A DNA stretch of 64,000 nucleotides from Pseudobacteroides sp035370245 (GCA_035370245.1 DAOOVO010000007.1:1-64000); one strand, 5' to 3'; positions 43,891 to 53,579 are shown, counted from the first letter of the stretch. The notes: a model not told the origin generated them from the sequence alone. Program-made: numbers and translations.

Positions 43891-44634
43891 TCATCTCAGG
43901 TCCGTATTGTAGCCATTTGAATCATTATCTTTAATTATGTTGTTTTCTCCGTATTCAATCTTAACATCACCGCGAGTTTCTATTAAGCTTTTATTATTTG
44001 TAATTTTACTGTCGGAAATATAAACTTTCATTGAGCATGTATTGCCTTGAAAGCCCAGTGCACTTATTGAGTTGTGATGCAAGTAACTGTTTGATATATG
44101 TACCTCAGGTGTATTGGATGCATATATTCCGTAGACACCGCATCCAACAAGCTCACATCCCTCAAAGACAACCTTACTGCAGCTTTCCACATCTACTACG
44201 CTGCCTTTTCTGTTATCGGAAAGTGGCGGTGTGTTATCTTTATTAGCTTCATCAACAATATGCTGAGCTTTTATTCCTATAATGGATATGTTGGCACTGT
44301 TTCTTATAAAGAAGATTTGATGGTCGGTTTTTTTACTTTCAACCCAGACTTCGTCTTCCCCTGAAACAGTTATATTGCTTTTGTTTGCTATCTCAACAGG
44401 CTTTGATATAAGGTATCTGCCTTTGGAAAGAATTATTTTGCTTCCGTTAGGAGCATCGTATATCAATTGGTTAATATCGTCACCCGGTTTTAATCTTATG
44501 ATATCACCGCTAGCTTCTTCGGTAACGGTATTTTTCTCTATGGTGCTGCCTAAACTTATATTTGCACATCCTGTGGCAAAGAGGGGAATTGTGACAGATA
44601 GACAAAAGAGAAGAAGAGTTTTATTAATGTTCAT
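43891..44634 (-). CDS. lipoprotein with right-handed beta-helix fold
   Basis: 247 residues. LLLFCLSVTIPLFATGC is a lipoprotein signal. From about residue 45 the protein has beta-helix rungs: DINQLIYDAPNGSKIILSKGRYLISKPVEI, NITVSGEDEVWVESK, ANISIIGIKAQHI, VVFEGCELVGCGVYGIYASNTPEVHISNSYLHHN, as in pectate-lyase-like and NosD/plasmin-type repeat proteins. Such surface proteins may bind polysaccharides; catalytic residues could not be assigned. Start at 44634 or 44646. Confidence 0.8.
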   Translation of the reverse strand: MNINKTLLLFCLSVTIPLFATGCANISLGSTIEKNTVTEEASGDIIRLKPGDDINQLIYDAPNGSKIILSKGRYLISKPVEIANKSNITVSGEDEVWVESKKTDHQIFFIRNSANISIIGIKAQHIVDEANKDNTPPLSDNRKGSVVDVESCSKVVFEGCELVGCGVYGIYASNTPEVHISNSYLHHNSISALGFQGNTCSMKVYISDSKITNNKSLIETRGDVKIEYGENNIIKDNDSNGYNTDLR

Positions 44635-44746
44635 ATTTTCACCCATCCTATCGATTTAAAGTGTTTTGTAATGATGATAAAATCATCATTATTATATCAT
44701 GGGGACCATGTTTGCAACAATATTACAATAAAATTTACGATAGCTC

Positions 44747-44775
44747 TTGAAAAATTTGATAATATATGATAGAAT
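44747..44775 (+). promoter_or_regulatory. sigma-A promoter of rpsF operon
   Basis: TTGAAA (44747-44752), 17-base spacer, TAGAAT (44770-44775), 67 bases before the rpsF start. Confidence 0.75.
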
Positions 44776-44788
44776 TCATACTCGTATC

Positions 44789-44838
44789 CTTGCTCTGTAC
44801 TCGAGATACAGGGCCGTAAGTCCGGGAGGAGGTGAAGT
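44789..44838 (+). promoter_or_regulatory. rpsF leader, possible S6:S18 autoregulatory element
   Basis: The short leader forms a CTGTA/TACAG hairpin followed by GGCCGTAAGTCCGGG just before AGGAGG. S6:S18 complexes are known to bind a hairpin with an exposed CCG in leaders of this operon; the GCCG here is compatible, but the match was judged by eye only. Confidence 0.4.
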
Positions 44839-44841
44839 CGA

Positions 44842-45129
44842 ATGTTAAACAAATATGAGTCAATTTTCATTATTAATACTGAGGTTGGTGAAGAAACAAT
44901 AAAAGCTCTTGTAGAAAAAATCAAGGGACTTTTAGAGACTTCTGCACAATTGGAAAGTATTGATGAATGGGGTAAAAAGAAGTTGGCATATACAATAGAT
45001 GACTGTACTGAAGGTTATTATGTATTGGTTAACTTTGCAGCAGAACCAAGTTTCCCTCATGAGCTCGAAAGAATATACAAAATTACAGATGGCATAATTA
45101 AATATATGATTATCAAAAAGGAAAAATAA
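44842..45129 (+). CDS. rpsF: 30S ribosomal protein S6
   Basis: 95 residues, LNKYESIFIINTEVGEETIKALVEKIK start, WGKKKLAYTIDDCTEGYYVLVNF core and a C-terminal RIYKITDGIIKYMIIK: standard S6. Start after AGGAGGTGA. First gene of rpsF-ssb-rpsR. Confidence 0.98.
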   Translation: MLNKYESIFIINTEVGEETIKALVEKIKGLLETSAQLESIDEWGKKKLAYTIDDCTEGYYVLVNFAAEPSFPHELERIYKITDGIIKYMIIKKEK

Positions 45130-45138
45130 GGTGATTTT

Positions 45139-45555
45139 ATGAATAAAGCCATTCTAATGGGAAGACTTACAAGAGATCCTGAATTAAGGTACACAAGTAC
45201 AAGCAATATACCTGTGTGCAGTTTTACTCTTGCTGTTAATAGAGCTTATTCTAAACAGGGGGAAGAAAAGCAGGCGGATTTTATACCGATAGTTGCATGG
45301 AACAAGCTTGCCGAATTCTGCAGCAAGTACTTCCAGAAGGGTCAGCAGGTTGCCGTAGTTGGGCGTATTCAGACCAGAACATGGGACGACAATGAAGGAA
45401 AACGCCACTATGTTACTGAAGTTATTGCTGATGAGGCATTTTTTGCCGATAGTAAGAAGTCTGATGAGGCATCTTCCAAGCCTTCTTTCGGCGGAGGAAG
45501 TACTGGTGAGGATGGTTTTTATCCTATTGCTGCTGATGATGAGTTGCCATTCTAA
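45139..45555 (+). CDS. ssb: single-stranded DNA-binding protein
   Basis: 138 residues. OB-fold sequence NKAILMGRLTRDPELRYTST, FTLAVNRAYSK, FIPIVAWNKLAEFCSKYFQKGQQVAVVGRIQTRTWDD; an acidic DDELPF tip that recruits repair and replication partners. Ten bases after rpsF. Confidence 0.98.
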   Translation: MNKAILMGRLTRDPELRYTSTSNIPVCSFTLAVNRAYSKQGEEKQADFIPIVAWNKLAEFCSKYFQKGQQVAVVGRIQTRTWDDNEGKRHYVTEVIADEAFFADSKKSDEASSKPSFGGGSTGEDGFYPIAADDELPF

Positions 45556-45650
45556 TTATATAAAAGTATAATTTTAAATTACTTTTATATTAATGCGTTA
45601 ATAATCGAGTCTCATATATATATGTGATTGTTCGAAAGGAGGTTTTTTGA

Positions 45651-45941
45651 ATGCCAAGCGGAAAAAAGGAAAAAAGCAGCGGAAAAGATATGTATGATAA
45701 AGGCGAAGGTAAAGGCGGAATGAGAATAAGAAGGGCAAAGAAAAAAGTTTGTGCCTTCTGTGTAGATAAAGTTACTGAGATTGATTACAAGGATGTAGCT
45801 AAGATTCGCAAATTCATATCCGAAAGAGGTAAGATACTTCCGAGGAGAATTTCCGGAAACTGTGCCAAACATCAGCGTCAGTTGACTATGGCAATTAAAA
45901 GAGCAAGACATGTTGCACTTTTGCCATATACAGCTGAATAA
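45651..45941 (+). CDS. rpsR: 30S ribosomal protein S18
   Basis: 96 residues; an N-terminal Lys/Gly-rich extension precedes the core RRAKKKVCAFCVDKVTEIDYKDVAKIRKFISERGKILPRRISGNCAKHQRQLTMAIKRARHVALLP. CAFC and the later Cys/His are the zinc ligands of a zinc-containing (C+) S18. Start after AAAGGAGG; the operon ends at the following hairpin. Confidence 0.98.
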   Translation: MPSGKKEKSSGKDMYDKGEGKGGMRIRRAKKKVCAFCVDKVTEIDYKDVAKIRKFISERGKILPRRISGNCAKHQRQLTMAIKRARHVALLPYTAE

Positions 45942-45942
45942 T

Positions 45943-45982
45943 AAATTAAAAGCCTATAGAAAAATCTATAGGCTTTTAATTT
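45943..45982 (+). terminator. terminator of rpsF-ssb-rpsR
   Basis: Perfect 18-bp stem (45943-45960 and 45965-45982) with an AAAA loop; the A-rich and T-rich ends allow function on both strands. Confidence 0.92.
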
Positions 45983-46041
45983 ATTGTTTTAGGAATGGAA
46001 TTTTAGGAAAAGCTAAAAAATAATGGTATGGAGATTGTTTT

Positions 46042-46887
46042 ATGGTAAGGATAGGTTATCTTGGTCCTAAGGGGACATTTTCCCAGGAAGCTACATTAAG
46101 ATATATACAGGGAAGAAACATAAAAGATTATGAGATTTATGAATATAGTGGAATAGCTGATTTGATATTGGCTGTTGAAAACAAGGAAATTGATGAAGGT
46201 GTGGCTCCTATAGAGAATTCTTTGGAAGGTGCCGTCAATATAACTTTAGATATGCTTGCTGCCGATGTCAATCTCATGATAAAGGATGAGGTGGTAATAA
46301 CCATTGTTCAAAATTTTCTAATTAAAAAAGGAGCCGATCCGGACAAAATACGGTGCATTGTTTCCCACCCGCAGCCCATAGGTCAGTGCAGGAAATTCAT
46401 ACATAGCAAGTATCCCGACGCAGAGATTAAATATGTTTACAGTACGGCAGGGGCTGCCGAAGAGGTTGCACAAAGTGACGGGAGCAAGGCTGCCATCGGT
46501 TCTGCCATCGCAGCAAAAGTATATGATCTTGAAATACTTGAAAAAGGCATACAGGATAGTGAAGTCAATGCTACAAGATTTGCTGTTATAGCCGCTAATG
46601 ACAGTGAAAGAACGGGAAACGACAAGACATCCATTGTTTTCTCAACAGAGGATAAGCCGGGAAGCTTATATCGAATTCTGGACATATTTAATCTTTGGGA
46701 TATAAATATGACAAGAATCGAGTCGAGGCCTGCAAAAAATGAATTGGGGAAATACATATTCTTTATAGATATTCTTGGACACAGGGATGATCCCGATTTA
46801 AGGGATGCTCTTACCATGATAAAAAGAAAGTCATCGTTTTTTAAATTTTTGGGATCATATCCTATTTATGAATATGCGGATATTTAA
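46042..46887 (+). CDS. pheA: prephenate dehydratase
   Basis: 281 residues. VRIGYLGPKGTFSQEATLRY, ENSLEGAVNITLDML, VSHPQPIGQCRKFI, NATRFAVIA (conserved T-R-F) and a C-terminal ACT domain (KTSIVFSTEDKPGSLYRILDIFNLWDINMTRIESRP) with the ESRP that binds phenylalanine for feedback control. Converts prephenate to phenylpyruvate. Monofunctional; start after GGAGA. Confidence 0.97.
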   Translation: MVRIGYLGPKGTFSQEATLRYIQGRNIKDYEIYEYSGIADLILAVENKEIDEGVAPIENSLEGAVNITLDMLAADVNLMIKDEVVITIVQNFLIKKGADPDKIRCIVSHPQPIGQCRKFIHSKYPDAEIKYVYSTAGAAEEVAQSDGSKAAIGSAIAAKVYDLEILEKGIQDSEVNATRFAVIAANDSERTGNDKTSIVFSTEDKPGSLYRILDIFNLWDINMTRIESRPAKNELGKYIFFIDILGHRDDPDLRDALTMIKRKSSFFKFLGSYPIYEYADI

Positions 46888-47033
46888 AAGTATGCGGGAA
46901 ATAAAGTTGATGTGTGTTCTATCCGGACTGCGGTATGTTATAATATAGAATCATAGCTTTTGTGTTTTCTTTATTAAATATCTTTTAATATAAATATCTT
47001 TTGAGAATGACTAAATTATACTGGAGTGGTTAG

Positions 47034-47369
47034 ATGGCTTTGTTTGATAAGGAAATTGACATTACACGCAATATAAAAATTATAGAGTGGCTTAAAAGTG
47101 AGCTTTTGACAGATATCGCAGCATTATTCAAGATACTTGTAAACGGTGCAAAGGAAGAGGTTCACGAGGCTGTTACCGAAAGCCTTTCAAATATAATTTT
47201 AATTTGCTATTTGCTAGGTAAAAGGCTTGGTATAAGTTATAATTCCATTGAAATGAAAATAGAAAACAAAATTAAGTTGGGCTTGGTTGAAGAGCACGAT
47301 GTTGAAAAGTACTATGGTGATCTATCGGAGTTAACAAGACATTTGAATTGTTCCAGAATCAGGAAGTAA
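47034..47369 (+). CDS. MazG-like family protein
   Basis: 111 helical residues (FDKEIDITRNIKIIEWLKSELLTDIAALFKILVNGAKEEVHEAVTESL) of the MazG-like family found beside gdpP in clostridia. The EExxE-type metal-binding set of active nucleotide pyrophosphohydrolases is not obvious, so enzymatic activity is doubtful. Nine bases before gdpP, so probably coexpressed. Confidence 0.8.
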   Translation: MALFDKEIDITRNIKIIEWLKSELLTDIAALFKILVNGAKEEVHEAVTESLSNIILICYLLGKRLGISYNSIEMKIENKIKLGLVEEHDVEKYYGDLSELTRHLNCSRIRK

Positions 47370-47378
47370 GGTGGCGAA

Positions 47379-49388
47379 ATGGACAATAAAAAGTTTGTTT
47401 GGGCTTTTATACCCAGAGCAAGTACTTATTTAGTAATAATATTAATTATGGTAATCGTTCTGACAATATTGGAATTTTGGGTCGGTATTGCGGGATTTAT
47501 TCTTTTTGCTTTTCTTGTTTTTTATAATATCAGGCAGGAATATAAAAAACAGAATCAGCTTACCCAGTATATAGAAGACTTGACTTTTCACCTGGATACG
47601 GCAACAAAGGATACATTGCTGAATTTTCCCCTTCCATTTGTTGTTTTGGAGTTGGATGGTACCATAATATGGTATAATCCTCCGTTTAGGGATATATTTG
47701 GCGACAAGGACCTTTTGGAGAAAAATATAACATCCCTTGCAAGTGAGTTAGAGCCCAAAAAAATACTTGACGGACAACCTAAAATCAATAAAAATATATT
47801 AATAAACCAAAGAAATTATAATATTCTCGGTAATTTTGTCAAAGCAGAAAAGAAAAGCGATAAAGGCGAATTTATTCTTATGCTGTATCTTTTGGACAAC
47901 ACCGAATTTGTCGAACTGCAAAAAAAATATAGTGAAGAAAAGGTTTGCATAGGGCTTATAGTTATTGATAACTATGATGAATTGATGCAGAGTCTGGAGG
48001 ATTCATTAAGGCCGCAGCTTTTAGCGGAGATCGATAAGAAATTGGTTGGCTGGGTGAGCCATACAGGCGGTATCATAAAGAAGTTTGAAAGGGATAAGTA
48101 TTTCTTTGTATTTGAGAACAAATATTTAAAGGAGTTTGAGGATAAAAAGTACGAAATATTGGACATGGTAAAGGAAATAAATATAGGCAACAAGATACCT
48201 GTCACACTGAGCATTGGATTTGGAATTAACGGAAAAACAATAATTGAAAGCTTCTCTTATGCAAATGCTTGTATTGATATAGCCCTTGGCAGGGGCGGCG
48301 ACCATGTTGTAATAAGAAACGGTGAAAACTTCAGCTTTTTTGGAGGGAAAACAAGAGAGCTGGAAAAAAGGACGAGAGTAAAAGCAAGGGTTATAGCTTA
48401 TGCATTAAGGGAACTTATAGACCAGTCACCGGAAGTTCTTATAATGGGGCATGAAAATTGTGATATTGATTGCCTTGGCGGCGCTTTAGGCATATGCAGG
48501 ATAGTAAGAAACAGGAATAAAAATGTCCATATAGTATTAAACAGCTCAAATCCTACAATAGAAAATCTATTGTCTAAAATAGAAAAAAATCCTGATTATT
48601 CGGGTGTTTTCATAAATAGTAGTGAGGCATTGGACAGAATAACCAAAAAGACATTGCTTATAATAATAGATACTCATAGACCTTCTTTTACAGAAAGTCC
48701 TGAGCTTATAAAATTTACAAATCAAATTGTTGTTATCGATCATCATAGAAGGGGTGCAGATTATATTCAGGATGCTGTGCTGACATATCAGGAAACATAT
48801 GCATCATCTACCTGTGAATTGGTAACTGAAATTTTGCAATACGTGGAAGAAAAGATTCATCTCAATCAGATTGAAGCTGAAGCACTATATGCAGGGATTG
48901 TTGTGGATACAAAGAATTTTACATTCAAGACAGGTGTTAGAACATTTGAAGCAGCATCATTCTTGAGGCGGCAGGGGGTTGATACCGTTTCTGTCAAGCA
49001 GCTTTTCCAGAATGATATTGAAACTTATGTCAATATTTCCAACATCGTCAGGAGTGCGGAGATAATTTGTGAAAGGATAGCTGTTTCGGTATGTCCTCAA
49101 AATATAAAAAATCCTCAACTCATATCTGCTCAAGCGGCCGATCAGCTTTTAAGCTTATTGGGAATAGCAGCGGCATTTGTGCTGAGTGTTAATGGAAATG
49201 TGGTAGTCATAAGCGGAAGATCTCTAGGTGAGATAAATGTGCAGATGATCCTAGAAAAGTTGGGCGGTGGAGGGCACCTGTCAATAGCCGGAGCACAACT
49301 TGAAGGAATTTCAATAGAAAGTGCCATAGAAAAGCTAAAGTGTGCTATAATTGAATATACTAACGAGACTGGTTCAAGTAGCAGTTAG
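47379..49388 (+). CDS. gdpP: cyclic-di-AMP phosphodiesterase GdpP (DHH family)
   Basis: 669 residues: two N-terminal membrane helices (about 16-55), a PAS-like domain (about 75-170), a degenerate GGDEF domain (about 175-305) and a DHH/DHHA1 phosphoesterase (about 345-660) with MGHENCDIDCLGGALG, IIDTHRP, VVIDHHRRG, GIVVDTKNF and GGGGHLSIAGA. GdpP hydrolyses c-di-AMP to pApA at the membrane. Part of the standard gdpP-rplI-dnaB order of Firmicutes. Confidence 0.97.
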   Translation: MDNKKFVWAFIPRASTYLVIILIMVIVLTILEFWVGIAGFILFAFLVFYNIRQEYKKQNQLTQYIEDLTFHLDTATKDTLLNFPLPFVVLELDGTIIWYNPPFRDIFGDKDLLEKNITSLASELEPKKILDGQPKINKNILINQRNYNILGNFVKAEKKSDKGEFILMLYLLDNTEFVELQKKYSEEKVCIGLIVIDNYDELMQSLEDSLRPQLLAEIDKKLVGWVSHTGGIIKKFERDKYFFVFENKYLKEFEDKKYEILDMVKEINIGNKIPVTLSIGFGINGKTIIESFSYANACIDIALGRGGDHVVIRNGENFSFFGGKTRELEKRTRVKARVIAYALRELIDQSPEVLIMGHENCDIDCLGGALGICRIVRNRNKNVHIVLNSSNPTIENLLSKIEKNPDYSGVFINSSEALDRITKKTLLIIIDTHRPSFTESPELIKFTNQIVVIDHHRRGADYIQDAVLTYQETYASSTCELVTEILQYVEEKIHLNQIEAEALYAGIVVDTKNFTFKTGVRTFEAASFLRRQGVDTVSVKQLFQNDIETYVNISNIVRSAEIICERIAVSVCPQNIKNPQLISAQAADQLLSLLGIAAAFVLSVNGNVVVISGRSLGEINVQMILEKLGGGGHLSIAGAQLEGISIESAIEKLKCAIIEYTNETGSSSS

Positions 49389-49458
49389 GATTTAAAAGAC
49401 AATGCAATAGGATAAAAGTTTTATATGGCTTATAAATATAACCTTAGGGGGGATTTTA

Positions 49459-49905
49459 ATGAAAGTAATATTAAAAGCTGATGTAAAAGGATTGGGTAAA
49501 AAAGACAGTTTGGTTGACGTAAGTGACGGATATGCAAGAAACTATTTGATACCGAAGGGATTGGCATTAGAAGCAACTTCATCCAATATAAATGTTATGA
49601 AAAACAAAAATGAAGCCGATAAGCTTAGGAAGGAAAGAGAGCTTGCTAAAGCTAAGGAAATGGCTGAGAAAATTAAAGATATTACTCTTGTATTTAAGGC
49701 TAAAGCCAGTGAAGGCGGAAAGCTTTTCGGTTCCATTACAAATAAGGATGTTGCGGACAAGCTCAAGGCAGATTTCAAGCTGGATGTAGATAAAAAACAA
49801 ATAATTCTTGACGATGTAATAAAGTCATTAGGGACAACAGAAGCAAACGTAAAGCTATATCCTGAGGTAAGTGCAAAACTCAAAATAAAGATTGAAAATG
49901 AATAA
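49459..49905 (+). CDS. rplI: 50S ribosomal protein L9
   Basis: 148 residues; MKVILKADVKGLGKKDSLVDVSDGYARNYLIPKGLA is the L9 signature, followed by the long connecting helix and C-terminal domain (GGKLFGSITNKDVADKL). Start after GGGGGG. Confidence 0.98.
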   Translation: MKVILKADVKGLGKKDSLVDVSDGYARNYLIPKGLALEATSSNINVMKNKNEADKLRKERELAKAKEMAEKIKDITLVFKAKASEGGKLFGSITNKDVADKLKADFKLDVDKKQIILDDVIKSLGTTEANVKLYPEVSAKLKIKIENE

Positions 49906-49922
49906 AGAGGGTGCAGTTAAAA

Positions 49923-51260
49923 ATGGATTTGGGTTCTTTTAGAAGAGTACCGCCTCAGAATATTGAAGCCGAACAGTCTGTTTTGGGCTCAATGCTTCTT
50001 GATAAAGAAGTAATCCCTGTGGTGACTGAAATATTGAAAAGTGAGGATTTTTATAGGGCTGATCACAAGGAAATTTTTGAAGCTATAATGGATCTTTTTG
50101 ATGCCGGAGAGCCGATAGATCTCATTACAGTTTCAGAGCAGCTGAAGCTACGTGGTACAATAGATAATATAGGAGGGCTCGAATACCTTACCAATATAGC
50201 AAGTGCAGTGCCAACAACTGCAAATGCAAAGCATTATGCGAAGATTGTTGAAGAAAAGTCAACATTAAGAAAGCTTATAAAGGCATCGTCGGAAATTGTC
50301 AATATGGGGTATGAAGCCTCGGAAGAGCTTTCTTATATAGTTGATAAGGCGGAAAAAAGTATTTTTGATGTATTGCAAAAAAGGGGCACTCAAGGGTTTT
50401 CTCCCATTAAGGATGTCTTGGTTGATACATTTAACAAGCTGGAAGAACTTTATAATAATAAAGGTCATATTACCGGAATACCTACTAGGTTTGTGGATCT
50501 TGACCATAAAACATCAGGCCTTCACAATTCGGACCTAATACTTATAGCTGCAAGACCTGCTATGGGTAAGACTGCATTTGCACTTAACATTGCTCAGAAT
50601 GCAGCTATATATTCAGGAGTTCCTGTGGCAATTTTCAGTCTTGAAATGTCAAAGGAACAGCTTGTAAGCAGAATTTTGTGCAGTGAAGCAATGGTGGACA
50701 GCCAAAAGGTAAAGACAGGTAAGCTTGAAGATGAGGATTGGAAAAAAATTGCCCGTGCTTTAGGACCTTTATCCGAGGCACCGATTTATATAGATGATAC
50801 GCCAGGTATATCAATATCTGAAATTAGAGCAAAATGCAGAAGGCTTAAGCTGGAAAAAAATTTGGGGTTGGTTGTTATAGACTATCTCCAGCTTATGCAG
50901 GGCAGAGGCAGAAGCGAGAGCAGACAGCAGGAAATTTCCGAAATTTCCAGGTCATTAAAGATATTGGCAAAGGAATTGAATGTTCCGGTCATTACTCTTT
51001 CGCAGCTTAGCCGTGCGGCTGAGCAAAGAGCCGATCACAGACCGATATTAAGTGACTTGAGAGAGTCGGGTGCTATTGAGCAGGATGCCGATATTGTTAT
51101 GTTTTTGTACAGGGATGATTATTACAATCCCGATACAGACAAGAAGAATATAGCAGAGGTTATTTTAGCCAAGCACAGAAGCGGCTCTACAGGGACAATC
51201 GAGCTTACATGGCTTGGTGCTTATACTAAGTTTGCCAATATGGAAAAATACAGGACATAA
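49923..51260 (+). CDS. dnaB: replicative DNA helicase DnaB
   Basis: 445 residues. N-terminal domain RRVPPQNIEAEQSVLGSMLLDKE; RecA-like core with Walker A ARPAMGKTAF, Walker B LVVIDYLQLM, and LSQLSRAAEQRADHRPILSDLRESGAIEQDADIVMFLYRDDYY. No intein. ATG 49923 is preferred over an in-frame GTG at 49911, since AGAGGG precedes it at a better distance. Directly after rplI. Confidence 0.97.
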   Translation: MDLGSFRRVPPQNIEAEQSVLGSMLLDKEVIPVVTEILKSEDFYRADHKEIFEAIMDLFDAGEPIDLITVSEQLKLRGTIDNIGGLEYLTNIASAVPTTANAKHYAKIVEEKSTLRKLIKASSEIVNMGYEASEELSYIVDKAEKSIFDVLQKRGTQGFSPIKDVLVDTFNKLEELYNNKGHITGIPTRFVDLDHKTSGLHNSDLILIAARPAMGKTAFALNIAQNAAIYSGVPVAIFSLEMSKEQLVSRILCSEAMVDSQKVKTGKLEDEDWKKIARALGPLSEAPIYIDDTPGISISEIRAKCRRLKLEKNLGLVVIDYLQLMQGRGRSESRQQEISEISRSLKILAKELNVPVITLSQLSRAAEQRADHRPILSDLRESGAIEQDADIVMFLYRDDYYNPDTDKKNIAEVILAKHRSGSTGTIELTWLGAYTKFANMEKYRT

Positions 51261-51269
51261 TGATCTTAT

Positions 51270-52715
51270 ATGAATAGTAGCATAATTGATAAAGTATTAA
51301 ATACAATTAAATATAATAATCTTATTAATGTTGGGGAAACCGTAATAGTAGGTATTTCCGGAGGACCTGATTCGGTTTGTCTCGTCCATGTTTTGAATAC
51401 AATCTCATCTATATATAATTTTAAAATAATTGCTGTTCACATAAACCACATGCTAAGGGGAGAAGAAGCGGAATGTGATGAAAAGTATGCAAGGGAATTT
51501 TGCGAAAGACTGTCAATAGAGTTTTATTCGGAAAAGATAGATGTAAGAAAAATCTCTAAAGAAGAATCCATTTCAATAGAAGAAGCAGGGCGGATTGCAA
51601 GATATAGACAATTTCAGATTTATGCAGCAAATAAAAATGCACAGAAGATAGCTGTTGCACATAATAAAAATGATAATGCCGAAACGGTTATTATGAATAT
51701 TATTAGAGGAACAGGAACCGATGGTCTAAAGGGCATACAGTATAAAAGACATAATATCATAAGGCCTCTTTTAGACGTTTATAGGTATGAGATTGACAGC
51801 TATTGTTTATTAAACGATTTAAAACCGAGAATTGACAGTTCTAATATGGAGAGCATATATACCAGAAACAAAATTCGGTTAGAGCTCATACCATTTATTA
51901 ATAAAAGCTTTAATACCGATATAATAGAAAATATTGGCAGGACATCGAAGATAGTCAGTTGTGATCTGGAATTCATTGAGGATTATACAGCTAGGGCCCT
52001 TGAAAAATGCATAGTAGAAAAAAATTTTGACAAAATTAGGCTTGATATTGGAATTTTAAAGGATTTTCATGATTCCATAAAGAATAGAATATTGAGGAAA
52101 GTTGTTAAAGATATAAAAGGGAATCTAAACGGGATTGAAAAAAAACATATTGATTTGTTGTCTGATATAGCTTTTAATGGCAGAACCGGTGCTATGATCT
52201 GTCTTCCTGGAAAGATTGTTGGAGAAAAGTCTTATAATATTCTTACTGTTTCATGCGAAGAAAACGGTAAAAAAGCAAAAACAAAAGGAATGGAATATAA
52301 TGAATTCGAAATAAGAATAACAATACCTGGGAGGATTTCCTTTGAATTCAATAACAGGCGTTATTGTCTGGAATCGGAGATTTTAAGCTTACAAGAAGCA
52401 AAGAAAACAAATGTTTTTAAATGCAAAGCAGAAGAAAAAGTACAATATTTTGATTATGAAGTATTGAAAATGGGAATATATTTGAGAAAAAGGAAAGAAG
52501 GAGATTTGTTCAAGCCATTAAATGGAAGAGGGACAAAAAAACTCAAGGACTATTTCATTGACAAAAAGATTCCGCGAGACGAAAGAGACAAAATACTTTT
52601 AGTAGCAACAGGAAATGAAATTGTTTGGGTTGTGGGCAATAAAACAAGTGATAAATTTAAAGTAAATGAAAATACTAAATATATATTAAAGCTGGAATTT
52701 AAGGACGATGTGTAA
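51270..52715 (+). CDS. tilS: tRNA(Ile)-lysidine synthase
   Basis: 481 residues. PP-loop ATPase motif SGGPDS at 30-35, HINHMLRGEEAECDE, then the TilS C-terminal domains (YLRKRKEGDLFKPLNGRGTKKLKDYFIDKKIPRDERD). It modifies C34 of the AUA-reading tRNA-Ile to lysidine. Ten bases after dnaB; hpt and ftsH follow, the usual Firmicute order. Confidence 0.97.
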   Translation: MNSSIIDKVLNTIKYNNLINVGETVIVGISGGPDSVCLVHVLNTISSIYNFKIIAVHINHMLRGEEAECDEKYAREFCERLSIEFYSEKIDVRKISKEESISIEEAGRIARYRQFQIYAANKNAQKIAVAHNKNDNAETVIMNIIRGTGTDGLKGIQYKRHNIIRPLLDVYRYEIDSYCLLNDLKPRIDSSNMESIYTRNKIRLELIPFINKSFNTDIIENIGRTSKIVSCDLEFIEDYTARALEKCIVEKNFDKIRLDIGILKDFHDSIKNRILRKVVKDIKGNLNGIEKKHIDLLSDIAFNGRTGAMICLPGKIVGEKSYNILTVSCEENGKKAKTKGMEYNEFEIRITIPGRISFEFNNRRYCLESEILSLQEAKKTNVFKCKAEEKVQYFDYEVLKMGIYLRKRKEGDLFKPLNGRGTKKLKDYFIDKKIPRDERDKILLVATGNEIVWVVGNKTSDKFKVNENTKYILKLEFKDDV

Positions 52716-52746
52716 TGTAAATCGGATCTAACAGGGGGAGACAAAA

Positions 52747-53280
52747 TTGAACGAAATTAAGAAGATTTTAATCAGCAAAGATGAACTAAATGAAAAAGTA
52801 AGGGAATTGGGCAATAAAATATCCATGGATTATGAAGGTAAGGAACTTATAATGGTTGGAGTGCTTAAGGGGGGATTTATTTTCCTGGCTGATCTTATCA
52901 GGGCGTTAAAAATTCCCGTTGAAATTGATTTTATATCGGTTTCAAGTTATGGAAACTCTTCAAAATCCTCGGGAGTAGTAAGGATTATAAAGGATATTGA
53001 TGTTTCAATTACCAATAAGCATGTAATAATTGTTGAAGATATTGTAGATACGGGACTTACGCTAAAGTACCTTAAGGAAATGCTTTATACCAGAGGACCG
53101 AAGGATGTGAAAATCATCGCTGCCCTTGATAAACCTTCAAGGAGAAAGGTTGATATAGAAATTGATTATAAGGGATTTTCCATTCCCGACGAATTTGTTG
53201 TAGGATATGGATTGGACTTTGCAGGTAGATACAGGAATTTGCCTGATGTATGCATAATAAATGAGGAAGCATATAAATAG
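52747..53280 (+). CDS. hpt: hypoxanthine phosphoribosyltransferase
   Basis: 177 residues; PRPP loop VIIVEDIVDTGLTLKYL, LIMVGVLKGGFIFLADLIRAL and DFISVSSYGNSS. Purine salvage. The frame opens with TTG at 52747 after AGGGGGAG. Confidence 0.97.
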   Translation: MNEIKKILISKDELNEKVRELGNKISMDYEGKELIMVGVLKGGFIFLADLIRALKIPVEIDFISVSSYGNSSKSSGVVRIIKDIDVSITNKHVIIVEDIVDTGLTLKYLKEMLYTRGPKDVKIIAALDKPSRRKVDIEIDYKGFSIPDEFVVGYGLDFAGRYRNLPDVCIINEEAYK

Positions 53281-53438
53281 CAAGGCAATAATGTTTCAAG
53301 GACCAACCGAACAATAGGGTATTAAATCCGAATCAATGGTATTATACAAAAAATATTAGAATAATGTATTTTTTAAATACCCTTATTGAGTTTTATAAAA
53401 CTATATGTTAATATATAGTACTGTATAATCATGTTAAA

Positions 53439-53481
53439 ATGACCGTACTTTTTACATTTTGAAATTATGACCGTACTTTTT
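53439..53481. repeat. two copies of ATGACCGTACTTTTT, 28 bases apart
   Basis: Identical 15-base direct repeats at 53439-53453 and 53467-53481 in the 299-base hpt-ftsH gap. The spacing resembles the repeated transposase-binding ends of IS21-like elements, which suggests a solo end or remnant, but no transposase or inverted end is present. The remaining gap is AT-rich and must hold the ftsH promoter (TTGACA at 53488-53493 is a candidate -35). Confidence 0.55.
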
Positions 53482-53579
53482 TAGGTTTTGACAAGATGAA
53501 AAGTTTAACCACTTTTATATGAGTATTGGAATTTTAGATATGAAGTAATGTTTTTATAAAATAATAAGGAGTGAGCTGT

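Noticed and set aside
49911..49922. GTG 49911 as dnaB start
   Set aside because: The ATG at 49923 begins the conserved N-terminus and has a better placed ribosome site.
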